64,000 bases of DNA from Tubulanus polymorphus (GCF_964204645.1 NC_134031.1:19403307-19467306); one strand, 5' to 3'. Counted from the stretch's first letter, positions 24,601-38,300 are shown. Notes: generated from the sequence alone by a model not told the origin. Translations and numbers: made by a program.

Positions 24601-27600
24601 ATGTGGCGACCATATCAACGAATCCGCTATTAACTAATCGAAAAAATATACAGGTAAAAAACATTCAAAATAAAGCCGCAAAGCAGCGATAACGGGTTTT
24701 CTGCCTAGAAGTATCATTAATACGATAACCTTTAGTAATTATGAACAGAAATGTTTACCGTCGGGTATTCGAACCTGACATGGCTGGTCACTACGTCAAT
24801 GTGTTTTTTTTTGTTACATCACAGTATGACGAATTCGAACAAGCACTGTGAGGCTATTCAATAAAAATAACTTTAATTGACGTGCATCGGATTCAAACCC
24901 ACGACGGCGGGCGGAACTTTCGAATTTGTTTGAGTGGAAACCAAGTTATATTTCAATGGAATTCGAACCCAATAGTGACTGTCACTGTCGGACATAAAAA
25001 AACTTTTTGAAATATTTTCATATTCTGAAATCGGAAACGAATCCATTGAAATCTGTGTTGAAAATGTAAATCTTTTATTCAAACGAGTTCCTAGTTCTCT
25101 ACGAAACGTAATATACTCAGAACACGGTATTATACAACATTTGACATTTGACATTTGTTTGACGATTCGATAGATTAAACTTAGAAGTTGCTGAAGCCAT
25201 TAGCGCTATTGCCATCTGTATACAATCAACTAGCCTTGCATTATCACCGAGTAGCATTATAACTGTTATATAGTAATACGAATTATTTATTAACCATTCA
25301 ATTCGCTATTTAATTTTAGAAATAAATAATTGAATATGTAAATAGTTTTAACGCTCTGTGTCGACGTACAGTATACGTTGTGGAACTGACTAATACAACG
25401 AAAACAGTATTCGGTATCTCGTTCCAGAGTCTGACACCCGAAGACTTTACGACGAAGCCATGTCACGTTGGTGACTATCGGCTTTACTTTGATAAGAATG
25501 TCGACTGTCGACGAACAGTAACCTACACGTTGGTGACTATCGGCTTTACTTTGATAAGAATGTCGACTGTCGACGAACAGTAACCTACACGTTGGTGACT
25601 ATCGGCTTTACTTTGATAAGAATGTCGACTGTCGACGAACAGTAACCTACACGTTGGTGACTATCGGCTTTACTTTGATAAGAATGTCGACTGTCGACGA
25701 ACAGTAACCTACCGGCTACACCCAGGCGTTCATTCTGCCTTAATAATACAACGACAGTCACACTATAGTCCAAACTTCTATCTATTCAAGCTCCTTTTAG
25801 ACCAATACAAACAATTCCTTAGTTTCTACAGGCCCCTCCAGGTCTAATTTACTGTATTTTGTATTATGCTTTGTACACTATGCTGTAAATTATATTTGAA
25901 AAATAAAGTGTTCAAATCAAATCAAATCAAATATTATTCTTACAAGCAATACCTAAGACCCTGGGCAGGTATCAGAACAATATTTATAAAGCCTTTAATA
26001 CACGCGTATTACTTAAGACCCTGGGGACGAACTGAGGGGTCAATCAAAACCAAGACACTTTAAATCTGCGAGTATTGGGGGTTACGCAAAATCCTAGAAC
26101 ATTTGGTAGAAATCTATGGAAAAGCAGAAAACCCTAGATATTGTCACTGTCGATGTCAAAGGTACCGCCGAATATACTTTACAGTAGACTCCGTTTAAAT
26201 GAAGTCGCGTGTCCCCGAATAGAACGCGACAAATCTTCTTCCTACAATTCATCAATCCGCGTCGTACCTCGGATTGAGAATTCGACGAGAAAAGCGGACT
26301 CTACTTATACTGCAGTTTCAAACGTGCAGCGACTTGTGCAAATCTATTGTGTAAATTTGGTGTTAAATCGACGAATTAATGTCATAGATCAGGGATTAAT
26401 AAACTGATTTTATATTCAAGGTGGCCGTCAATGTGGTACTGAAAGCGCTTCTGAAAGTGCAGTCCAATCTGACGACCACTGACGCGCACGTCAGCGAAAT
26501 CTGTGGATCGAGTCTTACAGCACAGTCCAGAGACGAGTTTAAAAAATCAGTGGAGGTGAGCGATGACTTATTGCATCATTATTTTTCTAAGTTGTTCATT
26601 TTTAATCTTTTTGTCTATGAAAATAATAATTAAATAACGTTTCTGTTTGTTCTAATAATAATTATAATGATAGTTAAGTAACGTTTCTGTTTGTTATACG
26701 GTAGACTACGTTAATCCCGAAAAATCTATTTCTGAAATCTATCAGGGATTTCTAGGAGATACATCCAAGTTGCTCGCGAAGAGTAACGAGACGCAGTATT
26801 CGGTGATTTCGTTCGATGGATACAGTAGAACCTGGCAGAGAGTAGCTGAATGGAACTCCGGTGATACGGTAGTCCTTCTGGCCGATAGTATATTCCCGAA
26901 TATCAACCGAGGATACCATGGCCGTAAATTTAGAGTGACGACTTTGGCGGTAATTATTGACACAGACAGGAACCACTCGGTTCATGTTGTACATCGACAG
27001 TTTAAAATCCATTCTTGCAGTAAAAATGAAAAAAATGGAGTCGGAAACCTTCTTTTTGAGTTAGAAGTTAGTTCAACGTTTCGACCATATGCTAATAGTT
27101 ATCTTCCCTTGCAACTGCTATTGATGTAAATTATAAGATATAGTAATCCGGAACAAAAATACTAATTACACATTCTAATGTTTGATCAACTTCTTTGCTG
27201 TGGATTGTTTGTTTATCAAGGACTCGTTTTTTTATTCTAAGTGTGCGATTTTATATAAATTGACGATGAATTTCATTAGTAAATTTGAAATTAGTAAAAA
27301 AAAAAACAATTACTCGAACGTTTAAATACTTGTGAACTTCTTTTGTAGTACACGTTCTTTCAAAAGAAGATGGACATTAACGGAACCGTTGTTTGGGACG
27401 GTTTAACATTCGAGATTCTGAACGAATTGGCCAGGGCGTTGAATTTCACGTGAGCAAATCTTCCATTTCGAAATCTGTGGCATTTTATTTCGAAATCTGT
27501 GACTTCACACGGAGTGCTGTGATTTTGTTCGAATATTTCAAAATGAATCGTAATGATGAACAATGGAATGTCACACGAGTAGACCCCCCTCCCTTACTCT

Positions 27601-30039
27601 GTAGCGTCGGGACCGTAAATATCTCATCGGAATTATAGTTAAGAAGCTTTTGAAGGTTTTTACATATAAATGGTCGTAAAAAGACTTGAGCGATTTCCCG
27701 AGTTTACCAGTATCGAGTAAGAGGAGCCGACTGAAAGGCGTGGGGTGCTGAGAACCAGCCACTTTTATAACTACTGGGTGAAGGGTGAGCTATTGCTACA
27801 TTCAGTATATGCTATATCACAAATATAAACATGTTATGTAGGTATGAAGTGAATGAACCGAAGGATGGTAAATGGGGTATGGAGTTAAGCGATGGTACGT
27901 GGGATGGCATGATAGCGGAATTGATAAACGGGGTATGTGTGTCTAACAGTCGTTTTTCGTCTTCGTAAAAATCTCGATGTCAACCTAAATTAAAAAGAAA
28001 ACACCCTTCCGAATAAACAGAAGATCGTCCCTATAACTCTTTTGCTTATGAATTTTGTTGTTTTAGACGCATGATCTTGCGGCTTCTGTTTTCGCCGTTA
28101 ACGTCGAGCGTCGTAAAGTGTTAGACTTTACGAGCGGGGTTTTCCAAGACCAGTCGGTAATCGTGGTCAAGGATCCGGGCGAAGAGAGCAAAGCGTTGCT
28201 GTATCTGAAGCCGTACAGGTGGCCGGTGTGGATCGGTATCGTGGCCGCAGGATTCATTGTCGGTCCGATACAGTGGGCGTTCGCGAGAATTACTCCGTTC
28301 TACGATAAAGCGTTCAGAGATAAACACAGAAACAAGGAGTTGTTTGACGTCCGGTGCTGTTGGTGGCAGCTTTACGGTGTATTTCTAAGTCAAGGTTTGT
28401 CCGGTCTACTCGGTTCCTTCCTAAGACCAGTCTGACGCCATCTTTGTCCTATATCCAATCTAGCGTGTAACTATGATCTCTAAAGAGTCCTTGGTATAAA
28501 AAGTCTTATGACTGCTTTTGGATGATGTCACGACCGTGCAACATGAAATAGAATCCAGTCCGCCCAAGTAGTTCACATATTTATCATTTTTACGACATTT
28601 CATATGGTTTATTTTTCCTCTCTCTTCAGGAACCTATTTGTTACCCACATCTCAGTCGGGTCGATGCGTTCTGGCGTTTTGGTTCTTGTTTTGTATAGTA
28701 GTCGTCGCTACATACACGGGGAATCTAATTTCATTCCTGGCCGTGCGAACTGTTGATCTGAAATTCCGAAATATGGCTGAAATGGTAGAGCAAACTGACA
28801 TGCAGTGGGGCACGATCACCAGTACAGCTCTCGTTATGTTGTTCAAGGTAAAAATCAAGTCTACGAGCACGTGTCTATTCAGAAACAAATACTCCAAGGG
28901 ACAGAATTTAATCTAAAGACTTGTAGAGCAAAATTAGGGCTTATTTTCTGCTTTTATCAATAGGAATTATGTTTTATACATATACAATAATAATGGGCCA
29001 TGGGGACCCGCAAATTAGCTATCCCACCATTTTATTTCCGATTAGTTAGTTTTCAATGAACTTTTCAACTGGACTCCCGAATTCATACATATACACAGCA
29101 CCCGCCACATACATTCATTCATCTACCCAGGTATAGTTTTCATTAACATTCATTCATTCAAGAAAAGTTCACTCAGTTTCAATTGAAATGTCGAAACAAT
29201 GGAACGCAGAAGACCAACTATCTACTAGCAAACCTGGCGGGTCCTCGCCTGCCATACGTGGAATCCTCGATTGCCACAGTAGCACTGCGGCTATTTCATT
29301 ACGTAACGCATTTTCATTTTTTCTTTTAGAACTCTAAACTTGATTTATACAAAAAAGTTTGGGCTGGTATGGAAAACAGCGACTCATTATTTCAGGATTA
29401 CGACGATGCCGTCAACAAAGTGAAAACAGGTTTGGATTGAGGAGCATTTTTATATTTTTGTATCAAGTAAAACAGAAGCGAATTTTTCACGTAAATATTT
29501 ACCATTTTTTCAGGTGATTACGCCTTTATAACTGAGAAATCGTGGTTTCATAAGCATTCGTCACATGATTGTAGTTTCGTGATGTTAACCGAGGAATTCT
29601 ACCCAACCAGTTACGCCTGGGCTTTCCCAAAAGGGTCAAAACTCGCTAAACAATTTTCCAAAAGGTAAACCCGACGAACATGAACCACGTGTGGATGTAT
29701 GAACTCGAGTAGCCATTACCTGTATAATCATTTTGTAGGATTGATAAAATGATGGAGTCAGGACTACTTAATTACTGGATGAAGAAATGGGTACCCAAGA
29801 ATTTGCAGTGCAAGGGACTAAAATCGGTAACAAGCGCGAAAAAGGCGTCGATTGCGCATTTCCAAGGTGGATTTTTCCTGTTAGCTTTCGGGATAACATT
29901 CGCCACGATCGCGTTGTGTTTCGAATGCCTTATGACGAGGATTAAATCGAAAATAAAACACTTTAAAGAAATAAAACCGGCAGAGAATGGAACGATACAC
30001 CCTGTCAGAGGTTTCGAAGAAGAAAAAACTGCATTTTAG
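20933..30039 (+). CDS. Ionotropic glutamate receptor subunit with full N-terminal domain
   Basis: Fourteen exons: 20933-21038, 22547-22726, 23314-23574, 23954-24144, 24504-24653, 26421-26555, 26746-26949, 27349-27449, 27842-27932, 28067-28394, 28630-28847, 29330-29429, 29514-29664, 29739-30039; 838 aa. A signal peptide (MWNPYLVTLFLIVSASRS) is followed by an ATD in exons 2-6. S1 runs through exons 7-10 (IFPNINRGYHGRKFRVTTLA, then WDGLTFEILNELARALNF). M1 is at PYRWPVWIGIVAAGFIVG, the M2 loop at LYGVFLSQGTYLLP, and M3 at VVATYTGNLISFLAV in place of SYTANLAAF. S2 follows in exons 11-14, and M4 is GGFFLLAFGITFATIALCF. Of the glutamate contacts, the S1 Arg (VERR), S2 Ser-Thr (ITSTAL) and S2 acidic residue (FITEKSW) are present. 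The S1 Pro and Thr (PLT in AMPA/kainate receptors) read VFA. The splice 24144/24504 was chosen by phase; a longer open frame to 24226 is probably intronic. It acts as a plasma-membrane cation channel subunit; its ligand is uncertain. Confidence 0.9.
21585..21633. repeat. (TA)n microsatellite
   Basis: About 24 uninterrupted TA dinucleotides in intron 1 of the iGluR gene. Confidence 0.95.
23085..23150 (-). mobile_element. tRNA-like SINE head, minus strand
   Basis: Read on the minus strand, an A-box-like segment (CCAGTGGTAAGGGCG) is followed by a B-box-like GGATCGAATCCC at tRNA-like spacing. It lies in intron 2 of the iGluR gene and is not a functional tRNA as far as the arms can be folded. Confidence 0.4.
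23581..23900. repeat. GATT-rich tract with a long hairpin
   Basis: Degenerate TTGATTGATTGA-type repeats fill the iGluR intron after exon 3. Within it, 23614-23657 (starting AATCGACCCTTCAATC) pairs almost perfectly with 23658-23702 (ending GATTGAAGGGTCGATT), making a hairpin with arms of about 44 bp and essentially no loop. Confidence 0.75.
24330..24420. mobile_element. Single arm related to the 12918 foldback element
   Basis: The segment runs from GAATTTATTGATC through CACGACGTTTCG to CATCGTCAAA. It has the same order of landmarks (GAATTTATT, ACGACGTTTCG, CATCGTCA) as one arm of the foldback element in Ro60 intron 1. It lies in the iGluR intron before exon 5. Confidence 0.4.
25380..25935 (+). 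mobile_element. Probable 3' end of a non-LTR retroposon with an internal 62-bp tandem repeat
   Basis: An open stretch (25380-25583) leads into four copies of a 62-bp unit (25466, 25528, 25590, 25652; unit contains GTCGACTGTCGAC). A 3'-UTR-like region follows, then AATAAA (25902) and a TCAAA microsatellite tail (about 25911-25931), as in CR1/L2-like LINE or SINE ends. It lies in the large iGluR intron between exons 5 and 6. The protein part is too short to identify. Confidence 0.5.
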
Positions 30040-32304
30040 TTCGTTGCGGTGCAGCATCGGGTCCACGGAATCTAACGATCACTGACGGGATTTAACGAAA
30101 ACTGTGCGCTCATTATCAAAATCTAATATACCTTGGTTGATTTTATAGTCAAGCAAAGTTTAATGCGTTGCAGTCAAGCTAAGAATCAGGGGAAAGTTAC
30201 GATTTGCGATATATTGACAATTTTTATTGAAGATACTGTGATAAATAGTGATAAAACCTGTTAAACGAGATGCTAAAATGATGTCCGCGTCTCTCACCAG
30301 ATGGCATATATAGGCAATGAACTTGAATAGACGGCCAATTGAATTATGCACCTGGTGCTATATAAAATTCGATCTTAAAGAAGGATAATCTGGATAATGT
30401 ATTACTTGAGTTTTTCTTTCGAAGATTTCGAAGTTTTCAATATAGCAGCACCCACGACCGCGATCGTCGATAGCCATTATCACGGCGACGCCTCCCCGCT
30501 TGCGATTCCTTTCTTTTAGATGAATATACGTCACTGGATACCCACTCCAACATGTTTCTGACGGGCGCATCCATGCTCACCTGATCGATGTGATTGAATG
30601 CGGGAAGAAGCGCTCACTTTGTGCCGGACGAACTCAAGTTTTCTTAGCCACACTGCTCATTATTAATTTTTTCCATAATCTCACAAAAATTGAATATTTG
30701 CAATAAAAAGTCGAAGAATTGTACAAGCACTTGAGAAATTGAGCTCGATAAAATGTTCGATGCTCAATGACGATTTATAGTGATATGGCGGTGCGATGTG
30801 CGGTAGTGGTACATCATCGGCAGTGTACACGTACGTATTTTAGAACACGTTAGACACTGCGATTTTTAGCGTTAAGCCCGAATAGCTCTTTTTTTACACA
30901 GTATTGTAAAAAAGTTTTCTTTGTTAGAAATGAGATAAATAGATACGTTAATAGAACGAATAAAACATATCACTAACGGAGAGCATTGCCTAATGCTAAA
31001 ATTAAGATTATTCAGAAAAGTGCAATTTTCGCATACATTTCCTCCGAGTAAACAAAATAACAAAATAAAAAGGCAATGAACGAACCTTTTAGATTACGGA
31101 AAATAATTCAGTATATAAAATGATTCACTAGAGAATAAAACAAACCCTTGTCACTGGGAGTTCCAGGGATATAAACAATCAAACCATGGACGCCTTTTTA
31201 TTTCTTCGATTTCTATTTCATCATCAATAGAATACATGGAACATGATAGAATCAGTTGAAATTGATGATGATAGCGGTCTAAACAGGGCCATAAAGGCTG
31301 TTCAATCACTAGGACGTTCAAACCCTATAAAAATGTTTAATGATAAGTATCAACAATAATATACTAATGATTATTTTGCGTTTTGAAACTTTATAGCGCG
31401 TAACTTACCACATGACATTTAATGAAGGGTGGAGTAAATATTAGAAATGTTGCTTTGATCGTGTTTTGCCGACACGTCCAGGGACATGATTGGTAGTTGT
31501 TGTGGTGAAATATACGTGAACTAATTTGCTTGAACGTTAGGCCTCATGTCAAAAACCTCAGTCAAAACTTTTCCTTTATGACACGTCCTTAAAACACGCT
31601 CACTACGATCGCAATAACACAGAAGATGATAGTAGCAGTAGTATATTATAGAATCCCATAATTCCAAAGAAAAACTAGGAAAAAACTTTTGTTCAGCTAA
31701 TATATTATTTTGCATTAATAGTCGACATCAACGTGCTGATGATGTATGCTAGATTATAGTATCAGCAATCAATGAGCTGGGTTCGATCGGTTGTGAGCCA
31801 AAAATCTTACTTACCCTCATTTTTCTTTTTGTATCGAGGGATTTCATCTCACATTATTGTTACAACTCGGACAGAGTGTTTCAACAAGGTTGGAGATAAT
31901 GAAAAGTGTTGATTCGTGGTCAGTTCTTTCGATCACTTTCCCCATTTGTTATAGATACGGTGTTGGTGAAAGGGAATTTCATTTTCTAAAATGATAATCC
32001 TCTTTTTCCAGTTATTACCTCTACGTCCCAATAGAATAAATGCTTTTAGGCTGGCAAAAAAGTAATCATCTAACTCATTCTCATTTGCAATAATTGATGG
32101 GAGTAAAAGCACTTAAATTATTCTGATAATTACGGGCGATACAAAAACCGACTGCGTACCCGGACATCACGTGATCACTCGCGCGCAGCGTCGCACCTAT
32201 GAAGACGTCGTCTTATAAAGAAGGATACACATTGGTCGCAAGGCCGAAATAAGACATATATTTAGGAATAAATATTCAATCGACGTATGAAAAAGAGTTG
32301 AATT
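30040..32304. other. Intergenic region between the iGluR gene and receptor A
   Basis: No gene is supported. An AATAAA at 30702 could serve the iGluR transcript. The rest is AT-rich with only short, overlapping open frames (30160-30351, 30358-30570, 30872-31063, 31521-31715) that show no domain. The promoter region of receptor A forms the right end. Confidence 0.5.
32213..32220 (+). promoter_or_regulatory. Putative TATA box of receptor A
   Basis: TATAAAG lies about 90 bp upstream of the receptor A start codon (32305), directly after GAAGACGTCGTC, a CRE-like core. The position would put the cap site near 32240 and leave a short 5' UTR. No equivalent TATA was seen upstream of receptor B. Confidence 0.4.
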
Positions 32305-35300
32305 ATGAATCGTTTTATTGTGGTACTGGTAATTGCTACAATAGTCGCCAAGTTTGAATCAAATGCCGAACAAAGTAAGTAATCTTTATCATAGTTTTTA
32401 TACACCAATATTCCTTGTTCATTTCGTAATTCGAAATATCACAGTTCAAACACATATCATACAAATTTCAGTTAACAAACGTTATAGTTCAATGGCGGCT
32501 GATACGAACCGTTAGGTAAAATTCCTAATATGCAAATGAGGGTACCAGAAAAAAAAAATCCGATTGAATGTTTGTTCTGGTGGTGGGGGGGGGGGGGCTA
32601 AAACTGAAATAACCACGCCAAAACGGATCTTTTGAAGGAAATTCCGCCCCAATCCGCCGCCATAAGTTTTTGTGTACTGTTTGTTGATTTCTACGCCTGG
32701 TGGCTAACATTCGATAAATCAAAATCATCAATCCTCACTTATCATTTATTGATTAATCATTCCTCTAATTCATTGCTTTATTTCTACCACAAGGTTTTCC
32801 ATTGTTTTGCAATTTCGAGAATGGACTTTGTAATTTTACTCGGATTGGAATCGGTTCTATGAAAATGAGGGATAATTCATCGACCGCCAAATGGCCGATA
32901 CACGACCACACGTTTCTTCAGAAAGGTGCGTGATCACTTTTGAATATCTACACTTACTTTTACAAACATAAACAAAATTAATCTGAAACCATTTGTGGCC
33001 TTTATCGTTAATGTCATATCTTTTTGCAACAGAAAATAAAGCAAAACTTTACGCCTGAGCTCCGGAACTGAAAAGTATACATGGCTCTGATCGGCTAGTC
33101 GAAATGGCACGACCAAAGAGGAATTAGTTTAATTTTCTGTAGCAAAAATGCTGATAAGCAACTCTCATTCGTGCTTTTTTATTTCCTGTGTATTCTAGAA
33201 TGTAGGTGGAAGGGTAGTGACATAGATTCATACGTCGGCTCAACTAACAGAGCAAGAGAAGTACCAAACGATAGGAACGCCGTATATCCATGTCAAAACT
33301 GGGAAAGCATTGACCCCCATGAACCGGACGATACAATAGAAAGAATGACGAAAGTCATACCCGATAGATATCTTGTAGATGCTCATAACTATTGTCGAGA
33401 AATGGAAAAGGGTATCCCGTGGTGCTACGCTATAACTGGTTATCATACTGATCGCCGCGATTGTGAGGATATTCCGTTTTGTACAAACCCGACAGGTAAA
33501 TTGCAGCGGGATTGTTCCGCGAGTAGATGTGTCTTGATTTCTCGAATTGCTGCTTCGTTCAAAATCATTATTTATAACCATCAAAATTTAGTCTTTCCGG
33601 AATGGGCTATGGGTGTTTACACTAGATCTACGTTCGTTTCTCCGTGCGTGAATGTAAACTTCTGAACCAGTGATTACAGCTGATTTTAAAAAATCTGTAA
33701 ACGCACAGCATTGATTTGGTCCGTTTTAAATTGGTCCGTTCAGGGTACGGGCTGATTTAGCATGGGCTGATCAGCGATAGTGTGACGTATGTCATTTATT
33801 AAACTGCATTTCGATCGTTTCATCCGTCTAGGTCATTACCTGCTGTCGGATAAACCTGGATACAGCACCTTGAATTTAGGAAACCGGTTTGACACGAATA
33901 TCTGCCTCGGACTTTGGTATATCAAGAGCCCCGTAGGGGAGGCGTTTGATGTCATTCTCAAGTATGGTCCCGATGCGAAACCCATCACGATTTATTCAGA
34001 GTATAGTTACACAAGAATGTGGACATACACCGAAATAGATGTGACCAATACGGAATCCTTGAATTTCTCGGTAATATACACCATGATCCTGATATGAATT
34101 CGACGTTGAGATTTATATATCACTGCATTCAAACAAACAACCCGAAATGGTAATCTCAGAATATTGGAATTTTGCTTTGTTTCTAACAGATGAGTTGTCA
34201 CTTCTAATGCGGGCACAGATTTAGATTTCAAAATAGGGAGGCATATGATTTTGGACTGTAAAAACTGAAATAAAATTAATGTTTGGTTTATCATCAACGT
34301 TTAATGATTGCGTTCAGTGGTGATACGTTTTTACAGGTATCAATAGTGATTAATCAGGGGACAGACGATGTTATAGCTATAGACGATATACAGATTGCAA
34401 ACGAAAGTTGTTTTTCACGACCATTCGGTAAGTATCGCAAGTCTGATTGTTTGTCCCCTTCCTACGTTCACTCTTATCAGTCTGAAAAAGAGTAATGAAT
34501 AACGTGTTCATTTGATTTTGTTGATTTTAGGTGAACGTGAATTGATCGTAAACGAACGTCCAACACCAAGACGGTGGATCGATGTGGAAAATTATCGCGT
34601 ATTCATCCACCTGTCGGAGATAATGCCGTTCTGGTATTGTGAAGATTTCTGCAAGGCAAAATTCAACGGGGCTGAAATAGGTCCATTTTTCCTTAGTCAG
34701 CTCGATGAGATTCAGCGGAGGGTCAAAAACGAATTTCCAGGTTAAGAACATTGGGAATTCTATCTTAATAGAACTTTTAATTCAAAATGATTTCTTTCGT
34801 CCATGAGTGATACAATAATAGCTTTATAAGTAGTATACGCTATGATTGTTTACGAGATATCAATGAATTATTCTTTTATTTCGCAGCGCTCAACGAACCA
34901 CTGTGGATAAACACGAGGTACATCGATGCTCCCAGTACCAATGGAACCAACAGACAATGTGTAGGGTCTTTCGACTCAAGAATTCAAACTTATGATTGCA
35001 ATAAAAAGTTTTCGTGCCTCTGCCAAAGTTATACAGGTAGAATATCTGGCATGGAATTCTATGCAAAATATAGCTTTTCCAACTTCACAAACGTGTATAG
35101 ACAAACTAGTTTACACAAACCTGAATAATTTAAACGTCTCTTGTGTCATGATGATAATCTTCTATTCAGGAACCGCGGATCAAGTAGATATTTTGTCGAC
35201 CTCTGAAATAATGCACACAACACAAGATGGTAGAAAAATGGAAGGTGAACCAGTGGAGATGAGCGCATGCGAAGAGACAAGTCACGGAACTGTGATTGAA

Positions 35301-38300
35301 TATCAACTTCCAAGAACACACACCATTCAAAATATACGCATTAAATACGCCGAACGTAAGTCTGTATCATGAATATATGATCAGATCATCTATAGTTCAA
35401 CATCGCCTTTAAACAAGAGTAAGGAAGGTTCCCCCGTTCTTTTAAGTAACGTTGAGGTTTATATTGGAAGTTGATGGTCCTGACTAATGATCTTAGTTAT
35501 ACGTGAAAAATTGACGGTTGAACAAAAACGGCTTTTGATATTTACAGATCCCTGATGTTTTTACCCTTGAAATCTATAATTTTTCTAATCGCGTAACGTT
35601 TGAACAGATGTAACGACTGTAGATGAGCAAGAGATATTGAAGAGACGCGATAGAGATGACTGTAAGGTATCGGAGTTTGGTGCTGAATACAGAGGAAATG
35701 TTTCCCGCACTCATACTGGTGTGGAATGCTTGGCTTGGATTGAAATAACACACTTCAAGGGTATCCAGACGAATTTTCCCGAAAAAGACTTGAATAAAGC
35801 ACGGAATTACTGCCGCAATCCAAGTATGGAGGATGGTCCATTTTGCTACGAGACTTTCTTCGAAACACAACCTTGTAAAATCTACCCTTGCAGTTGTAAG
35901 TTGACCCATCCGCACGAGCACTGTGACTTATTGAGCTCGTAATAGTTCTGAGTGACTAATTCCATATATCTAGTTTTTTGAAAACAAAATCATTATGGCC
36001 GCAACTCTACCGTTGTAGACCTACCATTGAATATTTGACCCAAGTGTTTGTAATTTCTTTTAAGTTCGTCTAGGTAATGGTATTCACCAGACGTCTGTTA
36101 AAGGTACGAACGAGTGCATATCATGTATTATCCATCATTTATTTGCGATTTAACAAGGAGATAAAAACATTTCAAAAATGTTCCAAAAGTCTGTAACGAT
36201 AAACACAAAGAAGTTTTTTATTGATTACATACAGCTTGTCCTGATGGATGGGAGTTTGTCTCACATTCGGGCCAATGTTATCTTATGTCGACAGAACAAT
36301 TCACTAAAAAGGACGCAGAACGATATTGTCAGGATAAGGACCCACGTAACGGTCACGTGAGTATTACAATCGAACGTACACTATGACGTAGTCAAGATTG
36401 TTACAAAAAATATTATGATGATGTCAAACATCTAGACGCAGGAAACCTATATGAGGATACCACGTTTCACGGGCTGATCAATAGCCTCGTGGCGTCTACT
36501 AACTCTTCTCACATTCTTACATTAGATCAGTCTGATTCATGAACATTTTCTTTTTTTTGTGCGCGTTAAGTTACTACATTTGAACAGCCTAGATGAAATT
36601 AATAAAAGGTCAGGGTGGATACGTGGGAATTATGCGGATTATGTATGGATTCAAGGATCATCAGAAGATGATTTCGTATATCAGGGTTCTTTAGGAGGTA
36701 GATAGAAAATGATATGATTTTCATAAAACCATTACAAGAATTAATCAATTGCAGTATAATAGACATGATTTATAACGTATTTGCTTCAGAATCAATGGCA
36801 CAATTTGATTCTGTAATGTTTCGAATAGAAGGAAATAGAATAGATTCGTTCACATGGATTGCAAGAAATGCCTCGGAAAAAGTGATGGCTATAACTGTCT
36901 GTGAAACGATAAAAGGCGAGTAAACAAACATATTCTAGCAGATCACATTTGTATTATTCGTTATAAAATTTTGATTATCTTGATAAAGCAAGCTTTGAAA
37001 CGAAAATACGGTAAAATCCCACAGAATAAGAAGAAAAACGGGCCCGAAATGTCTCCTTGAAACGTTGAATAAACTATAGCTCGAGGAAACCTTTCGGACT
37101 AATTTTATTTTCATGTATGGTGGGATTTACGTAAATATCGAAAAACCTTGTTCCTTGAATTTACAGCAAATCGCGTGTTTATCGTGGGAGATGACATGTT
37201 AACTGAGGACCCAGGAAACGTAACGAACAAGAAAACCGCAGCTAACAACACTTCTGCTGACTCAGTAATGTTTGTTACTGTTATACCATCTGGTTTATCC
37301 GGGCAGATATATTCTTTACTCGGCTACGATTACGTGGCAACTCTCCTCAGTAATAATAGTGTGCGACTAGCTAAATTATCCGAAGTGAAATCCAATCTTA
37401 AACTCAATAGCAGTTGTTCGTTTAATAAGAACCAAACAGATTTCCAGCAATATGTAATAGAACGGGAGATTCGGTCACAATTTTATTGGCGGTATAATTT
37501 ATCAGTTGAACCCGGTGATCTAATTGCGATTATTCCCGAAAAGAACGCAGTTTTAAAAACGAATAACGCCGATGAATCGGGAATGATTGCATACAGAATG
37601 GAATTTGAGGAGCTAGATAATAATAACATCTTGTGCACAACGAACAAGACGCGAACGTTTCTGAATATACGCTTTCTCATCAGAGAACATAACATTGGTA
37701 AGTTACGATTTTATAATGCAGGGATGTATGGTTCTGTGGGATGTGTTTGAGAATCTGAACCCCTGCTCTTCTATGAGTGCCTTTTTGTCAAGGTAGAGAT
37801 TGAAAAAACCGGCTTGGCACACTTCGTCTCGAAATTGCATCTTTCAGGTGCATTTCTTCATTGTCGAACAACGGCGGTAGCATTTTCTTATGAACCGATG
37901 CTTTCAAACTCGTACTAATGTTATTGCGTCCCTGAAAAGCCCACTTCATTTTGAAAAGAGGAATAGGATGAAAGATTTCAAAATTTTGAACGATTTTAAT
38001 TCGCAGCGCCTTCTTCCCGTCCCCGAGAAGCGATCACGGATATCGTACGAATTACGATGAACGACTCGACACAAAATGCAAACTGCCGAATAGTACCACA
38101 AAGATATCCAGCATCGGACAATGAACTGATTTATATGTGTTACAAAACTAATACAGTTTCAAAACTCACCATCAAACTGACGAAGAATGCTAAAATCTGT
38201 AGCATATCCGCATTTGGATATCCAGGTATGATTATTATCAATGCATTCAAATGCAATTGATAACAGACGTGTTTTTTCGAATATATATTGTGTTGCCGCA

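Noticed and set aside
26141-26407. 88-codon plus-strand reading frame before iGluR exon 6
   Set aside because: It lies within the large iGluR intron beside repeat remnants; the text has no domain and no in-phase splice joins it to the gene.
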